Source: Agrococcus sp. Marseille-Q4369 (lineage in GTDB: Bacteria > Actinomycetota > Actinomycetes > Actinomycetales > Microbacteriaceae). From it: 64,000 nt of DNA. The stretch is from contig NZ_CP070501.1 of the NCBI RefSeq assembly GCF_018308945.1, forward strand, positions 1,984,001 to 2,048,000, written 5' to 3'. The notes under the pieces are model-generated. The model did no database searches and was not told the DNA's origin. It worked only from the letters and a program-made list of their open reading frames with translations. Shown piece by piece: positions 34,259 through 45,612 of this stretch; the first letter of the stretch is position 1; every line of letters begins with the position of its first letter. Position numbers and translations under genes: made by a program.

Positions 34259-36279
34259 TCTTCGAGCCCGATCTCGTCATGGTCGAGGAAGTACTGCTCG
34301 AATAGCGCATCGACATCGTCTTGCGCCTCGAGCTGGCGGCGTTGCTCGCGCTGCATGGCGAGGTCGATGACGACGGACACGTCCAGCGTCTGCAGTGGAG
34401 TCGTTGCCGTGACGCTGCCCCTCGACGCGCGGGTGCCGATCTTCCGTGCGGCGGAGCGGTGTTTGCGGTCGAGTCGTTCATCGGATGCCCATGCGTCGAG
34501 CAGCTGCCGCACCGCCTCGCGTGGATCCACGAAGCGGTCCTTCTGGAGTGCGAGCCGCTTCACGTACTCGGCCGCGTCCTTGGAGAACGGTTGGTCGAGC
34601 GCTGCTGTGTGTTCCCACGCCAGCGGCTCGTACTGGCGCGTCTCCGGGTCCTGGAACCAGACCGTGCGCACGTCGTGGCTGTCGACAAAGATCGGCCACT
34701 TGCCGGCGTGCGCTCCGCCGAAGGTTGAGCGCTGGTTGCGGTAACGGGTCAGCGCGGCCCCGTCGTAGCGGCGCCCGTCGATCTCCACGCCGTAGTGCTG
34801 GATCGTGCGCCAAGCGACATCGAGGAACAGGAACGGCAGGTCGGGGTCGGTGGGGATGTAGAGGCCGCCCGTCTTCGCCAGGCCGACCTCGAACATCTCC
34901 GCTGGCGAGAGCGGCTGCCCGGGCAGCTCGGGTACGCAGAGCCCGTCATGCTTGGTGCGGTGGTAAATCGTGCCGACCCAGTCGCGGATGATCTGCTCCA
35001 ACTCCTCGACCAGGTAGAACGACTGCCCCTCGACGTCGGCACCGCGGTGGTGCACGTCGGGGCCTTTGTAGCCGGGCAGGTGCTGCAGCAGGCCCTCGCG
35101 CAGGGTGCGGAAGAAGCGCTCGATCGTGGGCTTGTCGGTCGGCTTGTGCGGGATCGCCGGCTGGACCGTGATGCCCAGCCGCGCGCAGGCGGCGATGATG
35201 TGCGCCGACAGGTAGGGCGCGCCGTGATCGACGATGATCGCCTCCGGCAAGCACGCCGGCAGCCCCGCGACTCGCTCTTGCGACACGCCGTCCGGCACCT
35301 CGGTGCGGATCAGCAGATTGCGGGGCACGCCGTGGAACGGCCAACTCTGCTCACTGTCGACATCGAGGCGCGTGGTCGTGCACTGGTAGAGCACGCTCGC
35401 GACGTCGGAGGCGCACGTCGACCCCACCGTCAGCCGCAACCCCAGGATGCAGCGCGTGTAGAGGTCCTGCGCGACCGTCAGCTCCGCCGGGAGCCACCGC
35501 CCGGTCGCCGCCTCCATCGCATAGACGTCCAGTGGTGTCGTGTCGAGCACGACATACTCGCCGGGTCTCGTGGGGCGAAGCCTGCCGAACGGGCCGGCGG
35601 GCCGATCGGCAACCGAGCGGCGCTGCTTCGCAGACCCGAACGCGTGCCGACCCTTCGACAGCTCCTTCACTCGGCGATACGCCGTAGTCCGTGCAGGGCA
35701 GACGACCACGTCCTCGCCGTGCGCCTCGAAGACCCGGCGATTCGTCCGATCGATGACGACATCGATGGTCGGGGTCGAGGCGGACACGAACTCGCGGAGG
35801 ACCGCCAGGCAGGCTTCGTCCCAGCGTGAGTCAACGGACGACCGCTGGGAGGCGACCCGTGAATCGACGAGCCCGGCGGGACCAGCATCCGTGTACGCCG
35901 ACACCCAGCGCCGCAGGGTCCTTGAACTGACCGGCATCGAAGCCTCAAGCTCCTCGCAAGCACCGCGAGTCGACGTGCCCGTTTCGCACAGTGCCATCAC
36001 GGCCGCCACTGCCTGGAGCCGCGTCTCGAGGTTCCGTCGATCGCGGTCGGTGAGGTTGCTCAAGACAAGGTTGGACGCCGCGGCCGGACCCGATTCTGCT
36101 GGGTCAGGGTCGACGTTGAGTGGTGCGGCGTGCAGCAGCACCTCACGCGCGGGTACGGTGCGCAGCGCCCCGCCCGCCTCGAGCACAATCGTGTCCGATC
36201 GGAGTTCGCGCACTTCGACGAGCTCGCCCTCGAACCACAGCTGCGACCCGGTCACGACTTCCACGACTCGAGCACGCAT
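34255..36279 (-). CDS. tnsB: TnsB-like DDE transposase
   Basis: The 674-residue transposase has N-terminal helix-turn-helix DNA-binding domains (about 75-215), an rve catalytic core with Asp246 (VVLDTTPLD), Asp351 (IIVDHGAPY) and Glu387 (KPTIERFFRTL), and a Mu-type C-terminal beta barrel (about 500-600). It joins the 3' ends to the target. It overlaps tnsC by 4 bases. The intact triad suggests an active enzyme. Confidence 0.95.
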   Translation of the reverse strand: MRARVVEVVTGSQLWFEGELVEVRELRSDTIVLEAGGALRTVPAREVLLHAAPLNVDPDPAESGPAAASNLVLSNLTDRDRRNLETRLQAVAAVMALCETGTSTRGACEELEASMPVSSRTLRRWVSAYTDAGPAGLVDSRVASQRSSVDSRWDEACLAVLREFVSASTPTIDVVIDRTNRRVFEAHGEDVVVCPARTTAYRRVKELSKGRHAFGSAKQRRSVADRPAGPFGRLRPTRPGEYVVLDTTPLDVYAMEAATGRWLPAELTVAQDLYTRCILGLRLTVGSTCASDVASVLYQCTTTRLDVDSEQSWPFHGVPRNLLIRTEVPDGVSQERVAGLPACLPEAIIVDHGAPYLSAHIIAACARLGITVQPAIPHKPTDKPTIERFFRTLREGLLQHLPGYKGPDVHHRGADVEGQSFYLVEELEQIIRDWVGTIYHRTKHDGLCVPELPGQPLSPAEMFEVGLAKTGGLYIPTDPDLPFLFLDVAWRTIQHYGVEIDGRRYDGAALTRYRNQRSTFGGAHAGKWPIFVDSHDVRTVWFQDPETRQYEPLAWEHTAALDQPFSKDAAEYVKRLALQKDRFVDPREAVRQLLDAWASDERLDRKHRSAARKIGTRASRGSVTATTPLQTLDVSVVIDLAMQREQRRQLEAQDDVDALFEQYFLDHDEIGLEE

Positions 36280-36285
36280 TGATAC

Positions 36286-36999
36286 CTACCGCAGCCAGAC
36301 CTCTGTGCGCCCGTCTACGGGTCGCTCGAAGTCGATATCCAGGATGCCTTCCCAGACGAGGCGCATGATGCCTTGTCGGCCGACGGCATCAACGAGGGCA
36401 AGCTCATCGATGGTCACGCCAGGCAGGACAGCTTCGGCAACATGCCCGATCGTTGTCCGATTCGGTAACGGTCGGCGGCGCGCGACCGCGATCGCCTGCA
36501 CCCCAGCGACGCGCGCACGGCTCACTTCACCGGTCCAGACTTCGTACGCGAGCCCGCGGGCGGAGCAGACCCGCCGAGTCCATTCGAAGACCCGAGCGAC
36601 ATCTGCTCTGGCCGCGAACGCCGCGGGCTTCACGTCGACGACGAGCAGGCAAGCGTCATGCCGCAAGACGCAGAAGTCCGGCACATGTCTGATCGAGCCG
36701 TCAGCGTCCGCGCCCCGGAGCTGAAACGGCTGAGCCGCGAGCCAGATGGTCACGGGATCACGATCGGCGAGCAGGAGTCGCTCGAGCTCGAGCCGACTCT
36801 CGTACGCGACATGTGTCCGAGTGCGGAACGACCAGTACAGGCCCGAGTAGTGGCGCTGGCCCCGATGGGAACGGATCCGGCGGATCGGTTGGGAATGTGA
36901 CACCCGGTCCAGATCCATCGCCCCGACGGTCGTCGTGACGTCCTCGCCGGTATCCGTGAGGTAGCGAACCTCGGTGTCAAGCAGCCCCGTGCCGCTCAT
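36286..36999 (-). CDS. tnsA: TnsA-like endonuclease
   Basis: The 237-residue protein has the TnsA restriction-like fold with Glu67 (AYESRLELERL), Asp108 (HVPDFC) and Lys124 (VVDVKP) as the catalytic set. A winged-helix C-terminal part follows. It cuts the 5' strands so the element moves by cut-and-paste. Its ATG lies 94 bases from the transposon tip, within the TnsB-box region, so TnsB binding may also control its expression. The gap to tnsB is 6 bases. Confidence 0.93.
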   Translation of the reverse strand: MSGTGLLDTEVRYLTDTGEDVTTTVGAMDLDRVSHSQPIRRIRSHRGQRHYSGLYWSFRTRTHVAYESRLELERLLLADRDPVTIWLAAQPFQLRGADADGSIRHVPDFCVLRHDACLLVVDVKPAAFAARADVARVFEWTRRVCSARGLAYEVWTGEVSRARVAGVQAIAVARRRPLPNRTTIGHVAEAVLPGVTIDELALVDAVGRQGIMRLVWEGILDIDFERPVDGRTEVWLR

Positions 37000-37093
37000 G
37001 CCTCCGAGTGTCCGCTGGGACAACCTCGTGGACAGTTTGCGACACGCGTGGGACAAGAAAGTGGGACTGGGACAACTTAGATGGGATCCGACA
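36997..37093 (-). repeat. Transposon right end (outer) with TnsB boxes
   Basis: It ends in GATCCGACA at 37093. Boxes of the type TGSGACAA lie at 37016-37024, 37028-37035, 37037-37045, 37048-37057 and 37068-37075. It pairs in orientation with the left end tip TGTAGGTTC. Confidence 0.88.
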
Positions 37094-37098
37094 CGAGC
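37094..37098. repeat. Target site duplication CGAGC, right copy
   Basis: CGAGC directly follows the right tip and equals the five bases before the left tip. The reconstructed empty site reads on from CGCCGAGC into GCATCGGGCC. Confidence 0.9.
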
Positions 37099-37142
37099 GC
37101 ATCGGGCCCGGTTTTCCTAGCCAACGTCCAGCATCCGTAGTA

Positions 37143-37167
37143 AACTTGAGCCAACGGCACTCAAGTT
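37143..37167 (+). promoter_or_regulatory. HAIR element (HspR site) before clpB
   Basis: AACTTGAG, nine bases, then CTCAAGTT is a perfect inverted repeat matching the HAIR consensus bound by HspR. It lies 33 bases before the clpB start and 49 bases after the transposon tip. Confidence 0.93.
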
Positions 37168-37200
37168 CGGATTGCCAGGACCAGCAACGATGGAGGAGCC

Positions 37201-39441
<2,241 letters not shown>

Positions 39442-39530
39442 CGGTCGTGCACGGGGCGGATGCCGTGCGGGCGCGCTGAGCACGGCAGAATCGAGCGGTT
39501 GCCCATCGCTCGTCGACCGGAGGACCCATC

Positions 39531-40994
39531 GTGGCGATCGCCCCGCCCAGCTCCGGCAGCGAGGCGGCGCTGCCACCGCTGAGCGGCGGGCCGCATCGCT
39601 CGCGGCTCGGCGTCATCTCGATCGTCGCGTGCTTCGGCGGTCTGCTGTTCGGCTACGACACGGGCGTCATCAACGGCGCGCTGCAGCCGATGAGCGCGGA
39701 GCTCGGCCTCGAGGCGCTCACCGAGGGCATCGTCACGAGCTCGCTCGTCTTCGCGGCGGCCCTCGGCGCGCTGCTGGGCGGGCGAGTCTCGGATGGCGTC
39801 GGCCGGCGCTCGATGCTCATCGCGCTCGCGGTGCTGTTCTTCGTCGGCACGTTCGTGGTCGTGCTCGCGCCGGGCTTCCCCGCCGTCGTGGTCGGTCGCG
39901 TGCTGCTCGGCCTCGCGGTCGGCGGCGCCTCGACCGTCGTCCCCGTCTACCTCGCCGAGCTCGCGCCGTTCGAGATCCGCGGCTCGATCTCCGGCCGCAA
40001 CGAGGTCGCGATCGTCTCGGGACAGCTCGCCGCCTTCGTCGTCAACGCGGTGCTCGGCAGCACCCTCGGGCACGTCGACGGCGTGTGGCGCATCATGTTC
40101 GCGGTCTGCGCGCTCCCCGCGATCGCGCTCTTCGTCGGCATGCTGCGCATGCCCGAGTCGCCGCGCTGGCTCGCCGAGCGAGGGCGGCGCGACGAGGCGC
40201 TCGCGGTGCTGCGCTCCGTGCGCGCGAGCGAGCGCGCCGAGGCGGAGCTCGAGCACATCGAGGCCCGCGTCGCCGCCGGGGTCGCGCCGCGCGGCCGGGC
40301 TCGGCTGCGCCCGCTGCTCGCGGACCGCTGGCTGCGCCGCGTGCTCCTCGTCGGCGTCGGCGTCGGCGTCGCGCAGCAGCTCACCGGCATCAACGCGATC
40401 ATGTACTACGGCACGGCCGTGCTCGAGGAGTCGGGCTTCGACCGCTCGGCGGCGCTCATCGCGAACATCGCGCCGGGCATCATCGCCGTCGTCGGCGGGC
40501 TCGTCGCGCTCCGGCTCATGGACCGCATCGACCGGCGCACGACGCTGCTCACGGGCTTAGCCCTCACGACGCTGTGCCACGCGCTCATCGGGATCGCATC
40601 GATCGCGCTCGAGCCGGGGGACCCCATCCGCCCCTTCGTGCTCCTCGCGCTCGTCGTCGCCTTCGTCGGCGCGATGCAGACGTTCCTCAACGTCGCGACC
40701 TGGGTCTACCTCTCCGAGATCTTCCCGCTGCGCGTGCGCGGCCTCGGGATCGGCGTCGCCGTCTTCGCGCACTGGCTCGCGAACGGCGCGCTCGCGCTCG
40801 CGTTCCCCTCGCTGCTCGAGGCGGTCGGCATCACGGGCGCCTTCTTCCTCTTCGCCGCCGTCGGCGCGCTCGCGCTGTGGTTCATCGCGACCCACGTGTT
40901 CGAGACGCGAGGCCGCAGCCTCGAGGGGCTCGAGGCCGACATCGCGAGCGGCGAGCTGTTCGCGCGGACGAGGCGAGGCCGCGCGCGCGACTGA
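39531..40994 (+). CDS. Sugar-porter MFS transporter
   Basis: The 487-residue protein has twelve membrane segments and the sugar-porter signatures GYDTGVINGAL, GRVSDGVGRR, PESPRWLAERGR, QQLTGINAIMYYG and ETRGRSLE. It would import a sugar or polyol with protons. The GTG start follows GGAGGA at 7 bases. It converges on the P450 gene 17 bases away. Confidence 0.93.
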   Translation: MAIAPPSSGSEAALPPLSGGPHRSRLGVISIVACFGGLLFGYDTGVINGALQPMSAELGLEALTEGIVTSSLVFAAALGALLGGRVSDGVGRRSMLIALAVLFFVGTFVVVLAPGFPAVVVGRVLLGLAVGGASTVVPVYLAELAPFEIRGSISGRNEVAIVSGQLAAFVVNAVLGSTLGHVDGVWRIMFAVCALPAIALFVGMLRMPESPRWLAERGRRDEALAVLRSVRASERAEAELEHIEARVAAGVAPRGRARLRPLLADRWLRRVLLVGVGVGVAQQLTGINAIMYYGTAVLEESGFDRSAALIANIAPGIIAVVGGLVALRLMDRIDRRTTLLTGLALTTLCHALIGIASIALEPGDPIRPFVLLALVVAFVGAMQTFLNVATWVYLSEIFPLRVRGLGIGVAVFAHWLANGALALAFPSLLEAVGITGAFFLFAAVGALALWFIATHVFETRGRSLEGLEADIASGELFARTRRGRARD

Positions 40995-41011
40995 CCTCAG
41001 TGGCCGCCCGA

Positions 41012-42334
41012 TCAGTGGAACGGGCAGCGCCCGCCCGTGCCGCTGCTGCGCGGCCGGCGGTGCGCGCTCCGCACGATGCCGCCCGAGGCGGGCTTCGTCG
41101 GCATGCGCCGGCGGCCCACGTCGAGACCCTCGCCGAGGATCGTCACGCGCGGGTCGCTCAGCGCGGCGATCGCGCTCGTGAGCGTCGAGAGCGTGACCTT
41201 CTCGCCCGGGCAGCGGTGGCCGGTCGAGGGATGCCCGCCGCCTTGCGGCACGAACGCGCCCATCGCCTCGATCTCCGCCCAGTCGTCGATGCCGACGAAG
41301 CGCTCCGGGTCGAACTCGCCCGCGCGCTCCCAGCTCGACTCGTCGAGGTCGGTGCCGAGCACGTCGAGCAGCAGCAGCGCGCCCGCGCTCACCCTCTCGC
41401 CGTCGAGCTCGACCTCGTCGATCGCGCGACCCGGGAGCATCGGCACGAACAGCGCCGTGCGCCGCACCTCGTGCGCGAAGGCGGTCGCGAGCGCGCCGCC
41501 CGTGAGCTTCCCCCGCTCGGCGGTCTCGGCCGCGATGCGCTCGCGCCACTCGGGCCGCTCGTGGAGCGCCTTCGCGGCGAAGGCGACGAACCGGCACACC
41601 GCGATCGCGGGTCGGAAGGAGTTCTGCAGCTCGATGCCCGCGAGCCGGGCCGGCAGCAGCTCGCCCTCCTGGTCGCGGTGCCAGGCCCAGGCGTGCAGCG
41701 CGGTGCCCGCCGTCGCCTCGAGCTCGCCCGCGCGCACGGCTTCGATGAGCGCGCTCGCGTGCCGGTCGGACCACCAGCGGTTGGCCATCGTCAGCAGGAA
41801 CTCGGGGGAGTAGGGGACGCCGAAGCCGTCGACGATCTGCGCCTGCCGCCTCGCCCAGCGGGTCTTGGCCTCGGGGGTGCCGGGCAAACCGGCCCAGCGC
41901 TGCATCGCGCGCCCGATCGCGCCGATCGCCGCGTCGTACGCGGAGCGCTCGCCGCCGGCGATCCAGTCGGCGAGCTCCTCGCCCCACTCGCGCTCGAGGT
42001 GCGGCTCGAGGCGGCGCACCTCGGCGTCGTCGTACGCGAGCCCGAGGAAGGTCTGCTTGCGGTGCCGGTGGGCCGCGGTGTCGAGCGAGTGCACCGAGCC
42101 GTGGCCGAAGAGCGATTCCTGGATCGCCATCGGCATCGCGCCGTGCCTGCGCACCTTGGACTCGTCGTAGAAGAGCTCGACCGCCTCCTCACCGCGCATG
42201 AAGAGCGCGTCGCCGCCGAGCGCCGTCGTCCGCACCGCGCGGGCTCCCGGGCGAGCCCGCTGCCAGATCGCCTCGCTCGTGTCGTAGCCGCGCGTGAGCA
42301 GCAGGAGGGCGTCGTCGTTCAGGGGGTTGGCCAT
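41012..42334 (-). CDS. CYP152-type cytochrome P450 (fatty acid peroxygenase)
   Basis: The 440-residue P450 has the haem-Cys loop FVPQGGGHPSTGHRCPGEK, which is the special form of the CYP152 family (P450-BSbeta, OleT), and an Arg-Pro pair in SFRPAIAVCRF where that family binds the fatty acid carboxylate. These enzymes use hydrogen peroxide. The stretch SVHSLD places a His where OleT has His85 and P450-BSbeta has Gln, the residue linked to decarboxylation to alkenes; this alignment is by eye. No redox partner gene is nearby, as fits peroxygenases. Confidence 0.88.
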   Translation of the reverse strand: MANPLNDDALLLLTRGYDTSEAIWQRARPGARAVRTTALGGDALFMRGEEAVELFYDESKVRRHGAMPMAIQESLFGHGSVHSLDTAAHRHRKQTFLGLAYDDAEVRRLEPHLEREWGEELADWIAGGERSAYDAAIGAIGRAMQRWAGLPGTPEAKTRWARRQAQIVDGFGVPYSPEFLLTMANRWWSDRHASALIEAVRAGELEATAGTALHAWAWHRDQEGELLPARLAGIELQNSFRPAIAVCRFVAFAAKALHERPEWRERIAAETAERGKLTGGALATAFAHEVRRTALFVPMLPGRAIDEVELDGERVSAGALLLLDVLGTDLDESSWERAGEFDPERFVGIDDWAEIEAMGAFVPQGGGHPSTGHRCPGEKVTLSTLTSAIAALSDPRVTILGEGLDVGRRRMPTKPASGGIVRSAHRRPRSSGTGGRCPFH

Positions 42335-42706
42335 GCTCCGGACCGTATCGAGCGCACCTGAGCGCCCCTGCGGAGCCGCGGCCCCGCGCGCTGTCCGCGA
42401 CCGAGGTCGTGCTCGTCAGCCGGAGTACGCCTTCCTGGCACTCGACGGCGCCGGGGCTAGGCGATGTCAGACCGCTGCTGATAGGCTGGGGTCACTGCGC
42501 GAGCAGGGCATCGCTGCCGGCTCGCCTGCGTCGTTGAACGCTCCTCTCTCCGCCCGGTTCTCGGGCGTCGATGAACCTTCCACGGCGAACGATCGCGGCC
42601 ACCGCCGCGCTCGCCGAACTGCGTCGACGCATCCACCCAAGAACCCTGCCCGCACGAGTGTGCGGTCGGCCCGGATGCGCGTGCACGCTCACAGAAAGAG
42701 CAACCG
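42335..42706. other. Intergenic region without recognised content
   Basis: About 370 bases lie between two divergent genes (P450 on the minus strand, helicase on the plus). They should hold both promoters. No clear operator, hairpin or small gene is recognised. Confidence 0.4.
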
Positions 42707-44338
42707 TTGACTGACACCATCACCCCCGAGGTCACCACGACCTTCGCCGAGCTCGGCGTGCCCGCCAAGCTCGTGACCGCCCTGAAGGCGATGGACCGCG
42801 AGCACCCGTTCCCGATCCAGGCCGACACCCTGCCCGACACGCTCGCCGGGCGCGACGTGCTGGGCCGCGGCAAGACCGGCTCGGGCAAGACCCTCGCGTT
42901 CTCGATCCCGCTCATCGCGCGCCTCTCGGGCGAGCTCGCGGGCGGCAACCGCCGCAAGGGGCTGCCGCTCGGCCTCGTGCTCGCCCCGACGCGCGAGCTC
43001 GCGACGCAGATCGCGACCGAGATGGCGCCGCTCGCGAAGGCCGCCGGCCTCACCGTCACGACCATCTTCGGCGGCGTCTCGCAGCGCCCGCAGGAGACCG
43101 CGCTCCGGAACGGCGTCGACATCGTCGTCGCGTGCCCGGGCCGCCTCGAGGACCTCATGAAGCAGGGCATCGCCTCGCTCTCGGCGATCGAGATGACCGT
43201 CATCGACGAGGCCGACCACATGGCTGACCTCGGCTTCCTGCCGGTCGTGACGAAGATCCTCGACAAGACGCCCAGCTCGGGCCAGCGCCTGCTGTTCTCG
43301 GCGACCCTCGACAACGGGGTCGACAAGCTCGTCAAGCGCTTCCTCACGAACGAGGTCATGCACTCGGTCGACGAGGCGAACTCGCCCGTCGCCGCGATGA
43401 CGCACCACCTCTTCGAGGTCTCGCCCGACGACAAGAACCTGCTCGTCCGCCGCCTCGCGTCGGGGCTCGGCCGCCGCATCCTCTTCACCCGCACGAAGCA
43501 CCAGGCGAAGAAGCTCGCGAAGCACCTCACCGCTTCCGGCATCCCCGCCGTCGACCTGCACGGCAACCTGTCGCAGAACGCCCGCGACCGCAACCTCGCC
43601 GCCTTCAGCGACGGCTCGGTGCGCGTGCTCGTCGCGACGGATGTCGCCGCTCGCGGCGTGCACGTCGACGGCGTCGAGCTCGTGGTGCACGTCGACCCGC
43701 CCATGGAGCACAAGGCCTACCTGCACCGCTCGGGCCGCACGGCTCGCGCCGGCACCGAGGGCGACGTCGTGACGGTCATGCTGCCCGCGCAGCGCGGCGA
43801 CACGATGTCGCTGCTGCGCAAGGCGAAGATCGGCGTCCAGTCGCAGCCGGTGACGGCGTCGTCGGATGCGGTGGACGCACTCGTCGGACCGTACGCGCCG
43901 CACGTGGCCCCGGTCCCCGGTGGCCCCGGCTCGGGCAACGAGATCCAGCAGCAGCAGGGCGGCGGCGGCCGCTCGACCGGTGCGAACGCGCGCCGGAAGC
44001 GCGCGGCGCGCGAGGGCGTCGCCGGCTCGGGCGCGCACGGCGCGACGGTCGGCGCGGCGCGCTCCGAGCGGCCCCGCAAGGACCGCTCGGGTCGACCCGA
44101 GGTCAAGCAGGGCGCCGGTGCAGGCGGTGGTCGCGGCGGCCAGGGCGGCGCCCGCTCGGGCGGCCGCGCCGGCGGCCAGCGCTCGGGCGGTCAGCGCTCG
44201 GGCGGCCAGGGCGGCGCGCCGCGCGGCGGCTCGGCCGTCGCGTGGTCGTCGAGCGGCGGCGGCTCGCTGCAGTCGGGCGCGGCCCCGGCCCGCTCGGGCG
44301 GCCAGCAGCGCCGCGGCCCGCGCCGCGCGCAGGGCTGA
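42707..44338 (+). CDS. DEAD-box RNA helicase with RGG-type tail
   Basis: The 543-residue helicase has the Q motif (FPIQADTLP), Walker A GKTGSGKT at residues 55-62, DEAD in VIDEADHMAD near 164, SAT in LLFSATLDN, and the C-terminal motif HRSGRTARAG. Residues from about 420 on are Arg/Gly/Ser/Gln-rich repeats (GGQRSGGQ type), likely for RNA binding. It unwinds RNA in ribosome assembly or decay. The start is TTG with a weak AAAGAG site. A strong terminator follows. Confidence 0.93.
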   Translation: MTDTITPEVTTTFAELGVPAKLVTALKAMDREHPFPIQADTLPDTLAGRDVLGRGKTGSGKTLAFSIPLIARLSGELAGGNRRKGLPLGLVLAPTRELATQIATEMAPLAKAAGLTVTTIFGGVSQRPQETALRNGVDIVVACPGRLEDLMKQGIASLSAIEMTVIDEADHMADLGFLPVVTKILDKTPSSGQRLLFSATLDNGVDKLVKRFLTNEVMHSVDEANSPVAAMTHHLFEVSPDDKNLLVRRLASGLGRRILFTRTKHQAKKLAKHLTASGIPAVDLHGNLSQNARDRNLAAFSDGSVRVLVATDVAARGVHVDGVELVVHVDPPMEHKAYLHRSGRTARAGTEGDVVTVMLPAQRGDTMSLLRKAKIGVQSQPVTASSDAVDALVGPYAPHVAPVPGGPGSGNEIQQQQGGGGRSTGANARRKRAAREGVAGSGAHGATVGAARSERPRKDRSGRPEVKQGAGAGGGRGGQGGARSGGRAGGQRSGGQRSGGQGGAPRGGSAVAWSSSGGGSLQSGAAPARSGGQQRRGPRRAQG

Positions 44339-44362
44339 GCCCAGCACCTGCATCTACGCAAG

Positions 44363-44392
44363 AACGGCCCCCGGCTCGCGCCGGGGGCCGTT
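44363..44392. terminator. Strong hairpin after the helicase gene
   Basis: Thirteen-base arms AACGGCCCCCGGC and GCCGGGGGCCGTT flank TCGC, 25 bases after the helicase stop. It may also serve the convergent ROK gene. Confidence 0.85.
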
Positions 44393-44598
44393 CCGCGTCC
44401 CGTGGCACGCGGATGTGCACGCTCTTGCGGCCTGATCGGGCTGCGAGCGACAACAGCGTGCACATTGCTGCAGAGCAGCGGGCCGCGCCGCGGTCGGCGC
44501 CGCGACGCACCACTCGACGATGGGATCGAAGCCTCGCTCGGCGCCGCTCGCAGGCGACGACTCGGTACCACCGAGCGAGGGCGGCGGCCGGGCGTCGA

Positions 44599-45552
44599 TC
44601 AGCGCGCGGCGAGCACCGCCGCGCCGATCGCCGCCGCGTGGTCGCCGAGCCGCGCGAGCTCGAGCCGGCGCGGCTGCGGCACGCCCTGCAGCGGCGCGTG
44701 CTCCGCGAGCTCCCGCTCGATGACCGGCAGCAGCAGGTCGGCCGTCTGCAGCATCACGCGACCGCCGAGCACGACGACCTCCGGGTCGAACGCCGGCAGC
44801 AGCCGCCGCAGCCCCGCCGCGACCGCGCGCCCCGCGCCCTCGAGCACCTCGAGCGCCCGCGCGTCCCCGGCGCGCGCCGCTTGCTCGAGGTGCATCGCGC
44901 TCGGCCGCCCGCCGGGCGCGAGCGCGACGGCCGCCGCCACCGCTGCCGCGTCGCGCGCGAGCGCGTTCCCGCCGGCGAACGCCTCGACGCAGCCGCGCGC
45001 CGTGCACGAGCACACCGGCCCCGCCTCGTCGACCGTCACGTGGCCGAGCTCGCCCGCGAGCCCGTGCGCGCCGATGAGCGGCCGCCCGTCGGCGACGAAC
45101 GCGCCGCCCACCCCGGTGCCGAGCGCGAGCAGGAGCGACGACGACGCATCCGCCGCGGCCCCCATCGCCGCCTCGCCCATCAGGTAGCCGTCCGCGTCGT
45201 TGTGGATCGTGACGGGCATGCCGAGCCGCTCGGCGAGCGCGGGCCGCAGCGCGAAGTCGCGCACGCCGAGGTGCGCGGCCCACGTGATCGACTCGCGGTC
45301 GCGCGGCATCCACGCGGCGATCGCGAGCCCGACGGCCTCGATGGGCGCGCGCCCCGCCGCGGCGAGCTGCTCGTCAAGGTCGCGCACTGCCGCCTCGAGC
45401 GCGTCGAGTAGCGCTTCGGGCCCGTGGATGCGGTGGGGCCGGTGGCTGCGCGCGAGCACGTCGTCGACGTCCCAGCGGGGCACCGCACCCCTCGGCGCGA
45501 GGGCGGCCCCCGCGATCTTCGTCCCGCCCACGTCGAGGCCTGCGATCGTCAT
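44599..45552 (-). CDS. ROK-family sugar kinase (glucokinase-like)
   Basis: The 317-residue protein has the phosphate-binding start GLDVGGTKIAG, the LALGTGVGGAFV loop, GELGHVTVD, and the ROK zinc site CSCTARGCVEAF (three Cys plus a nearby His). It phosphorylates glucose or a related sugar with ATP; no DNA-binding domain is present, so it is a kinase rather than a ROK repressor. The start at 45552 begins exactly at MTIAGLDVGG. It is divergent from the EEP gene. Confidence 0.9.
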   Translation of the reverse strand: MTIAGLDVGGTKIAGAALAPRGAVPRWDVDDVLARSHRPHRIHGPEALLDALEAAVRDLDEQLAAAGRAPIEAVGLAIAAWMPRDRESITWAAHLGVRDFALRPALAERLGMPVTIHNDADGYLMGEAAMGAAADASSSLLLALGTGVGGAFVADGRPLIGAHGLAGELGHVTVDEAGPVCSCTARGCVEAFAGGNALARDAAAVAAAVALAPGGRPSAMHLEQAARAGDARALEVLEGAGRAVAAGLRRLLPAFDPEVVVLGGRVMLQTADLLLPVIERELAEHAPLQGVPQPRRLELARLGDHAAAIGAAVLAAR

Positions 45553-45612
45553 CGCCCCATCTTGCCTGCTCGGCCTGCCACCTCGAGCCGCCGCGAGCGG
45601 CAGGATGGGCGC

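Larger units (their letters stand above)
4459..37093. mobile_element. Tn7-like composite transposon, 32.6 kb
   Basis: The element starts with TGTAGGTTC and ends with GATCCGACA, so the outer tips match as an imperfect inverted repeat (TGTnGGnTC). It is flanked by the 5-bp direct repeat CGAGC. The right end holds at least five copies of a TGSGACAA-type box, as expected for TnsB binding, and is followed inward by tnsA, tnsB, tnsC and tniQ, all reading leftward. An internal right-end/left-end junction at 27457/27458 splits it into part A (23.0 kb, metal, redox and envelope cargo, no transposase genes) and part B (9.6 kb, autonomous). Neither part has a target duplication of its own, whereas the whole does, so the two parts probably moved together last. 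The codon use of the cargo is less extreme than in the flanking core. Confidence 0.92.

Noticed and set aside
31603-36999. CRISPR-associated transposon
   Set aside because: No cas gene and no repeat-spacer array is seen anywhere in the element, and TniQ is the long TnsD-like type.
27453-37098. Part B as a separate insertion with its own target duplication
   Set aside because: The five bases before its left tip are CGACA (the tip of part A), while those after the right tip are CGAGC. Only the outer pair matches exactly.
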